A stretch of DNA of 64,000 bases from Psychrobacillus faecigallinarum (GTDB lineage: Bacteria; Bacillota; Bacilli; Bacillales_A; Planococcaceae): contig NZ_JACSQO010000006.1 in NCBI RefSeq assembly GCF_014836595.1, positions 124,001-188,000 on the forward strand. Reading direction: 5' to 3'. The notes under the pieces are model-generated. The model did not search any database and was not told the origin of the DNA. It saw nothing but the letters and a program-made list of their open reading frames with translations. Positions 58,170 to 64,000 of the stretch are shown piece after piece; position 1 is the first letter of the stretch; the number at the start of each line of letters is the position of its first letter. The position numbers were made by a program, and so were the translations under genes.

Positions 58170-59000
58170 ATGGCGATTAGAAAGTATAAACCAACGACAA
58201 ACGGACGTCGTAACATGACTTCACTTGACTACGCTGAAATCACAACGAACAAGCCTGAGAAATCACTTCTTGCTCCTGTTAAGCGTAAAGGCGGCCGTAA
58301 CAATCAAGGTAAAATTACTGTTCGTCATCATGGTGGTGGACACAAACGCCAATACCGCGTAATTGATTTCAAACGAAACAAAGACGGTATTCCAGCACGT
58401 GTTGCTACTATTGAATATGATCCAAACCGTTCTGCAAACATCGCATTACTAAATTATGCTGATGGGGAAAAACGTTATATCCTAGCTCCTAAAGGCTTAG
58501 AAGTTGGAATGACAATCGTGTCAGGTCCAGAAGCTGATATTAAAGTAGGTAACGCACTTCCATTGCAAAACATTCCAATGGGTACTACTATCCATAACAT
58601 CGAAATGAAACCTGGTAAAGGTGGTCAGTTAGTTCGTTCTGCTGGTACATCTGCTCAATTATTAGGTAAAGAAGGTAAGTACGTTATCGTACGTTTACAA
58701 TCTGGTGAAGTTCGTTTAATCCTAGGTGTTTGCCGCGCTACTGTTGGTGAAGTAGGAAATGAACAACATGAACTTGTAAACATCGGTAAAGCAGGTCGTA
58801 ATCGTTGGTTAGGTAAACGCCCAACTGTACGTGGATCTGTAATGAACCCTAACGACCATCCACACGGTGGTGGTGAAGGACGTACTCCAATCGGACGTAA
58901 GTCTCCAATGTCTCCATGGGGTAAACCAACTCTTGGATACAAAACTCGTAGCAAGAAAAACAAATCCGACAAACTTATTATTCGTCGTCGTAAAAAATAA
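58170..59000 (+). CDS. rplB: 50S ribosomal protein L2
   Basis: A 276-aa protein needed for subunit association and peptidyl transfer. The C-terminal [19 protein letters not shown] segment contains the conserved His essential for activity. AAGGAGGG precedes the ATG. Confidence 0.97.
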   Translation: MAIRKYKPTTNGRRNMTSLDYAEITTNKPEKSLLAPVKRKGGRNNQGKITVRHHGGGHKRQYRVIDFKRNKDGIPARVATIEYDPNRSANIALLNYADGEKRYILAPKGLEVGMTIVSGPEADIKVGNALPLQNIPMGTTIHNIEMKPGKGGQLVRSAGTSAQLLGKEGKYVIVRLQSGEVRLILGVCRATVGEVGNEQHELVNIGKAGRNRWLGKRPTVRGSVMNPNDHPHGGGEGRTPIGRKSPMSPWGKPTLGYKTRSKKNKSDKLIIRRRKK

Positions 59001-59060
59001 AGTGGTTTTACTACGGTTCAAAGAACGAGCCGTGGTGCAATCACAGAGGGAGGTTTCAGC

Positions 59061-59339
59061 ATGGGTCGTAGCTTGAAAAAAGGACCTTTCGCAGACGATC
59101 ATTTATTGAAAAAGGTCGATGCACAAAAGGACTCTGAGAAAAAACAAGTGATTAAGACTTGGTCTCGCCGTTCAACAATTTTCCCTACTTTTATCGGATT
59201 AACAATCGCAGTATATGACGGACGTAAACATGTACCGGTATACGTGACTGAAGATATGGTAGGTCATAAACTAGGCGAGTTTGCACCAACACGCGCTTAT
59301 AAAAGTCATGGTGCAGATGATAAGAAAACAAGACGCTAA
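59061..59339 (+). CDS. rpsS: 30S ribosomal protein S19
   Basis: A 92-aa 30S head protein: [18 protein letters not shown], with [11 protein letters not shown] and [11 protein letters not shown] motifs. GGGAGG precedes the ATG; 60 bp after rplB. Confidence 0.97.
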   Translation: MGRSLKKGPFADDHLLKKVDAQKDSEKKQVIKTWSRRSTIFPTFIGLTIAVYDGRKHVPVYVTEDMVGHKLGEFAPTRAYKSHGADDKKTRR

Positions 59340-59359
59340 TTTGAGAGGAGGTCATTCAA

Positions 59360-59704
59360 ATGTCACAAGCAAAAGCTATTGCTAAAACAGTGCGCATTGC
59401 TCCTCGTAAGGTAAGATTAGTCGTTGATTTAATCAGAGGTAAGCAAGTCGGTGAAGCAGTTGCAATTTTACAACTTACTCCTAAAGCAGCATCTCCTGTT
59501 GTTGAGAAAGTATTAAAATCTGCTATTGCAAACGCTGAGCACAATTATGATTTAGATATTAACAACCTAGTTGTTTCTGAAGTATTTGTTGATGAAGGTC
59601 CAACATTGAAACGTTTCCGTCCACGTGCGATGGGTCGTGCAAGTGCTATCAACAAACGTACAAGCCACATTACTGTAGTGGTATCTGAGAAGAAGGAGGG
59701 ATAA
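59360..59704 (+). CDS. rplV: 50S ribosomal protein L22
   Basis: A 114-aa protein lining the exit tunnel. [16 protein letters not shown] at the start and the tunnel hairpin [16 protein letters not shown] (about 85-100) are intact, including the residues deleted in macrolide-resistant mutants elsewhere. Confidence 0.97.
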   Translation: MSQAKAIAKTVRIAPRKVRLVVDLIRGKQVGEAVAILQLTPKAASPVVEKVLKSAIANAEHNYDLDINNLVVSEVFVDEGPTLKRFRPRAMGRASAINKRTSHITVVVSEKKEG

Positions 59705-59707
59705 TTC

Positions 59708-60364
59708 GTGGGTCAAAAAGTTCATCCAATAGGAATGCGAGTTGGGATCATTCGTGACTGGGAGTCAAAATGGTACGCTGGTAAAGACTATGCAAACTTA
59801 CTTCATGAAGATTTAAAAATTCGTAAGTATATCGAAACTCGTTTAAAAGATGCTTCAGTTTCTACTGTAGAAATCGAACGTGCTGCTAAACGTGTTAACA
59901 TCACTATTCACACTGCGAAACCAGGAATGGTAATCGGTAAAGGTGGTACTGAAGTCGAAGCACTTCGTAAACACTTGAACGATATCACTGGCAAGCGTGT
60001 ACACATCAACATCGTAGAAATTAAAAGAGCTGACCTTGATGCTAAATTAGTAGCTGAAAGTATTGCACGCCAATTAGAAGGCCGCGTATCTTTCCGTCGT
60101 GCTCAAAAACAAGCAATTCAACGCACAATGCGTGCTGGCGCTAAAGGTATTAAAACTCAAGTATCTGGACGCTTAGGCGGCGCTGACATTGCGCGTGCTG
60201 AACATTACAGCGAAGGAACTGTACCACTTCATACATTACGTGCAGATATCGATTATGCACATGCTGAAGCTGACACTACTTACGGTAAGTTAGGCGTTAA
60301 AGTATGGATCTATCGTGGTGAAGTCCTTCCAGTTAAGAAGAACTCTGAGGAAGGAGGCAAATAA
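59708..60364 (+). CDS. rpsC: 30S ribosomal protein S3
   Basis: A 218-aa protein at the mRNA entry channel. It has a KH domain with [15 protein letters not shown] and a C-terminal domain with [20 protein letters not shown] start at 59708 behind AAGGAGGG. Confidence 0.97.
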   Translation: MGQKVHPIGMRVGIIRDWESKWYAGKDYANLLHEDLKIRKYIETRLKDASVSTVEIERAAKRVNITIHTAKPGMVIGKGGTEVEALRKHLNDITGKRVHINIVEIKRADLDAKLVAESIARQLEGRVSFRRAQKQAIQRTMRAGAKGIKTQVSGRLGGADIARAEHYSEGTVPLHTLRADIDYAHAEADTTYGKLGVKVWIYRGEVLPVKKNSEEGGK

Positions 60365-60365
60365 T

Positions 60366-60990
<625 letters not shown>

Positions 60991-61008
60991 TAAAGGAGGT
61001 TTTCAGGC

Positions 61009-61272
61009 ATGACTGAGCGTAATCAACGCAAAGTATACACTGGCCGTGTAGTTTCTGACAAAATGGAAAAAACTATTACTGTTTTAGTTGAGACTCATAA
61101 AAAACACAAATTATACGGTAAGCGTGTAAAATATTCTAAGAAATTTAAGGCTCATGATGAGCAAAACGAAGCCCAAATCGGCGATATCGTCCGTATCATG
61201 GAAACTCGTCCGCTATCAGCTACAAAACGTTTCCGTTTACTGGAAGTTGTAGAAAAAGCGGTTATTATCTAA
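61009..61272 (+). CDS. rpsQ: 30S ribosomal protein S17
   Basis: An 87-aa OB-fold primary binding protein with [17 protein letters not shown] and [16 protein letters not shown] motifs. AAAGGAGG precedes the ATG. Confidence 0.97.
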   Translation: MTERNQRKVYTGRVVSDKMEKTITVLVETHKKHKLYGKRVKYSKKFKAHDEQNEAQIGDIVRIMETRPLSATKRFRLLEVVEKAVII

Positions 61273-61316
61273 TAATAAATTTCGGAACTAATTAATTCCG
61301 GAGGGAGGTAACCTAA

Positions 61317-61685
61317 GTGATCCAACAAGAAACTCGTATGAAAGTTGCAGACAACTCAGGTGCACGTGAAGTTTTAACAATAAAAGTACTTGGTGGTACT
61401 GGACGTAAGACTGCTAATATCGGCGATATCGTCGTATGTACAGTTAAGAAAGCAACACCAGGTGGCGTTGTCAAGAAGGGTGACGTAGTTAAAGCAGTTA
61501 TCGTTCGCACTAAAAGCGGCGTACGCCGTAAAGACGGAACTTATATCAAATTTGATGAGAATGCATGCGTTATTATCAAAGACGATAAAGGACCGCGTGG
61601 AACTCGTATTTTCGGACCTGTTGCGCGTGAACTACGTGACAGCAACTTCATGAAAATCGTATCTTTAGCTCCAGAAGTTCTTTAA
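61317..61685 (+). CDS. rplN: 50S ribosomal protein L14
   Basis: A 122-aa protein at the subunit interface, also the RsfS contact site: [19 protein letters not shown] and [23 protein letters not shown] start behind GGAGGGAGG. Confidence 0.97.
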   Translation: MIQQETRMKVADNSGAREVLTIKVLGGTGRKTANIGDIVVCTVKKATPGGVVKKGDVVKAVIVRTKSGVRRKDGTYIKFDENACVIIKDDKGPRGTRIFGPVARELRDSNFMKIVSLAPEVL

Positions 61686-61722
61686 TTATCATGAAAGTGC
61701 CAATCAAGGAGGTGCGACAAGA

Positions 61723-62031
61723 ATGCATGTTAAAAAAGGCGACAAAGTAATGGTGATCTCGGGTAAAGACAAAGGGAAAACAGGCGTTATCCTTACAGCT
61801 TATCCGAAGAAAGACCGTGTTTTAGTTGAAGGTGTCAACATCATCAAAAAACACATGAAGCCAAACCAAGCTAATCCGCAAGGAGGAATTGAGAGCCGTG
61901 AGGCTGCAATTCACGTATCGAATGTTATGTTAATCGACCCAAAAACTGGCGAGCCGACTCGCGTAGGTTATAAAGTAGAAGATGGCAAAAAAGTTCGTGT
62001 TGCGAAAAAATCTGGTGAAATTATTAAATAA
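61723..62031 (+). CDS. rplX: 50S ribosomal protein L24
   Basis: A 102-aa assembly initiator with a KOW motif: [28 protein letters not shown] precedes the ATG. Confidence 0.97.
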   Translation: MHVKKGDKVMVISGKDKGKTGVILTAYPKKDRVLVEGVNIIKKHMKPNQANPQGGIESREAAIHVSNVMLIDPKTGEPTRVGYKVEDGKKVRVAKKSGEIIK

Positions 62032-62054
62032 GTAAAGAGAAAGGAGGTACACAC

Positions 62055-62594
62055 ATGAACCGCCTAAAAGAAAAGTATCTTAAGGAAGTTTCTCCTGCTC
62101 TAATGAGCAAGTTTGAATATAGTTCAGTAATGCAAGTTCCTAAAGTTGATAAAATTGTTATCAACATGGGTGTGGGTGATGCTGTATCTAATACAAAAGC
62201 ACTTGATGCTGCTGTTGAAGAATTACAAATTATTTCAGGTCAAAAACCTGTAGTTACGAAAGCTAAAAAATCGATCGCTGGATTCCGTCTACGTGAAGGT
62301 ATGCCAATCGGTGCAAAAGTTACATTACGCGGAGAGCGTATGTATGACTTTTTGGATAAATTAATCTCTATCTCTCTTCCACGTGTACGTGACTTCCGTG
62401 GTGTTTCTAAAAAAGCATTTGACGGTCGCGGTAACTACACTTTAGGAGTAAAAGAGCAATTAATCTTCCCTGAAATCGATTATGATAAAGTTTCGAAAGT
62501 ACGCGGTATGGACATCGTAATTGTAACAACTGCGAACTCTGACGAAGAAGCTCGTGAGTTATTAACACAGTTCGGTATGCCATTCCAAAAGTAA
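62055..62594 (+). CDS. rplE: 50S ribosomal protein L5
   Basis: A 179-aa protein that binds 5S rRNA and contacts P-site tRNA. It begins [12 protein letters not shown] and has [12 protein letters not shown] and [21 protein letters not shown] motifs. AAAGGAGG precedes the ATG. Confidence 0.97.
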   Translation: MNRLKEKYLKEVSPALMSKFEYSSVMQVPKVDKIVINMGVGDAVSNTKALDAAVEELQIISGQKPVVTKAKKSIAGFRLREGMPIGAKVTLRGERMYDFLDKLISISLPRVRDFRGVSKKAFDGRGNYTLGVKEQLIFPEIDYDKVSKVRGMDIVIVTTANSDEEARELLTQFGMPFQK

Positions 62595-62798
<204 letters not shown>

Positions 62799-62828
62799 TC
62801 CCCTATAACTGGGAAGGAGGTAAATGTA

Positions 62829-63227
62829 ATGACAATGTCAGATCCAATTGCAGATATGCTAACACGCATTCGTAATGCTAACATGGTTCGTCACGAGAAA
62901 TTAGAAATTCCTGCTTCAAACTTGAAAAAGGAAATCGCTGAAATTTTAAAACGCGAAGGTTTCATCCGTGACGTTGAATATGTAGAAGATAGCAAACAAG
63001 GAATCATCCGTATCTTCTTAAAATATGGTCAAAACGACGAGCGCGTTATCACTGGTTTGAAACGTATTTCAAAACCTGGTCTACGCGTTTACGCTAAAAC
63101 AAACGAAGTGCCTAAAGTATTGAACGGTTTAGGAATTGCTTTAGTTTCTACTTCAAATGGTTTATTAACAGATAAAGAAGCTCGCGCTAAACAAGTTGGC
63201 GGAGAAATCGTAGCTTACGTTTGGTAA
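62829..63227 (+). CDS. rpsH: 30S ribosomal protein S8
   Basis: A 132-aa primary binding protein of the 30S central domain: [16 protein letters not shown] at the start and [12 protein letters not shown] at the end. Two nearby ATGs (62829, 62835) exist; the first gives the usual 132-residue length. Confidence 0.97.
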   Translation: MTMSDPIADMLTRIRNANMVRHEKLEIPASNLKKEIAEILKREGFIRDVEYVEDSKQGIIRIFLKYGQNDERVITGLKRISKPGLRVYAKTNEVPKVLNGLGIALVSTSNGLLTDKEARAKQVGGEIVAYVW

Positions 63228-63257
63228 TAATCAACAAACGAATGGAGGTGCAACAAA

Positions 63258-63797
63258 ATGTCTCGAGTAGGTAAAAAACCAATAGAGGTTCCTGCTAACG
63301 TTACTGTTACAGTTAGCGCTGATAACTCAGTAGTCGTTAAAGGACCAAAAGGTGAATTAACAAATTCTTTTAACCAAGATATCAAGATTGAACAAGAAGG
63401 TAATGTTATTACTTTAGTTCGTCCTTCAGATTCTAAAGAACACCGTACAATCCATGGCACAACTCGTGCTTTATTAGCAAACATGATTACTGGTGTTTCT
63501 GAAGGATTTGCACGTGGACTTGAATTAGTTGGGGTTGGTTACCGTGCACAATTACAAGGTAAGAAACTTGTACTTAACGTAGGGTACTCTCATCCAGTTG
63601 AATTCACTCCTGAAGATGGACTTGAAGTTGAAGTTCCTTCTAATACAAAAGTTATCGTTCGCGGTATTAACAAAGAACGCGTTGGTGCATTAGCATCTAA
63701 CATCCGTCAAGTTCGCCCACCTGAGCCTTATAAAGGTAAAGGTATTCGCTATGAAGGTGAAGTTGTACGCCGCAAAGAAGGTAAAACAGGTAAATAA
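63258..63797 (+). CDS. rplF: 50S ribosomal protein L6
   Basis: A 179-aa two-domain protein near the sarcin-ricin loop. [17 protein letters not shown] starts it and the C-terminal [15 protein letters not shown] motif is intact. TGGAGGTG precedes the ATG. Confidence 0.97.
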   Translation: MSRVGKKPIEVPANVTVTVSADNSVVVKGPKGELTNSFNQDIKIEQEGNVITLVRPSDSKEHRTIHGTTRALLANMITGVSEGFARGLELVGVGYRAQLQGKKLVLNVGYSHPVEFTPEDGLEVEVPSNTKVIVRGINKERVGALASNIRQVRPPEPYKGKGIRYEGEVVRRKEGKTGK

Positions 63798-63827
63798 TGC
63801 ATTGCGCATTAGAAAGGAGTGACTACT

Positions 63828-64000
63828 GTGATTACGAAACAAGACAAAAATCAAGTTCGTAAGAAACGTCATGCACGTGTTCGTACAAAAATCACGGGTA
63901 CTACTGAACGTCCTCGTTTAAATGTATTCCGTTCTAATAAACACTTATACGCTCAACTTATTGATGATGCACAAGGTGTAACAATCGTAAGTGCATCAAC
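63828..64000 (+). CDS. rplR: 50S ribosomal protein L18, partial
   Basis: The first 57 codons of L18, a 5S rRNA-binding protein, cut by the window end. The peptide runs [18 protein letters not shown], then [23 protein letters not shown] at 63828 follows AAAGGAGTG. Confidence 0.93.
   Translation, partial: MITKQDKNQVRKKRHARVRTKITGTTERPRLNVFRSNKHLYAQLIDDAQGVTIVSAS

Overview
The window is one contiguous piece of a low-GC Gram-positive chromosome. Gene content and order point to a spore-forming member of the Bacillales: a CotD-like coat protein, sigma-H, the CtsR/McsA/McsB/ClpC operon, McsB-type arginine kinase, a T-box leader, an L10 leader, and TTG/GTG starts behind strong AGGAGG sites. The proteins are close to, but clearly not identical with, Bacillus subtilis. 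Two features, the absence of disA between radA and yacL and the accessory block before ctsR, suggest a relative such as Planococcaceae/Caryophanaceae (inference only; no search was run).

Region 1 (1-17818) is accessory. It holds the start of a BCCT transporter (minus strand), a cyclase-family metal hydrolase, a CotD-like coat protein, and a complete nine-gene dppABCDE-ykfABCD operon for uptake and breakdown of dipeptides and murein peptides behind a CodY-like box. A 570-bp gap with a GC-rich palindromic repeat follows. Then comes a five-gene yhcEFGHI-like cluster (two ABC ATPases, two permeases, one GntR/YtrA-type repressor) whose promoter carries a perfect 14-bp-arm palindrome. The region ends with a possible 21-aa ORF, an RsgA-type GTPase and an acetyltransferase.

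Region 2 (17844-49784) is the conserved origin-proximal housekeeping block: ctsR-mcsA-mcsB-clpC with a CtsR operator, radA, yacL, ispD-ispF, gltX, a Cys T-box followed by cysE-cysS-mrnC-rlmB-rae1, sigH, rpmG-secE-nusG, rplK-rplA, rplJ-rplL (with L10 leader), rsmC, rpoB-rpoC, and rplGB-rpsL-rpsG-fusA-tuf.

Region 3 (49826-55845) interrupts the usual tuf/rpsJ neighbourhood. It carries a BceRS-BceAB-type antimicrobial-peptide sensing and detoxification module and a YuiF-type Na+/H+ antiporter-family protein, each closed by its own terminator.

Region 4 (56054-64000) is the S10-spc ribosomal protein operon from rpsJ to rplR, which is cut by the window end.

Almost all real genes lie on the plus strand, as expected beside the origin. 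I found no rRNA, tRNA, CRISPR array, transposase or prophage gene.
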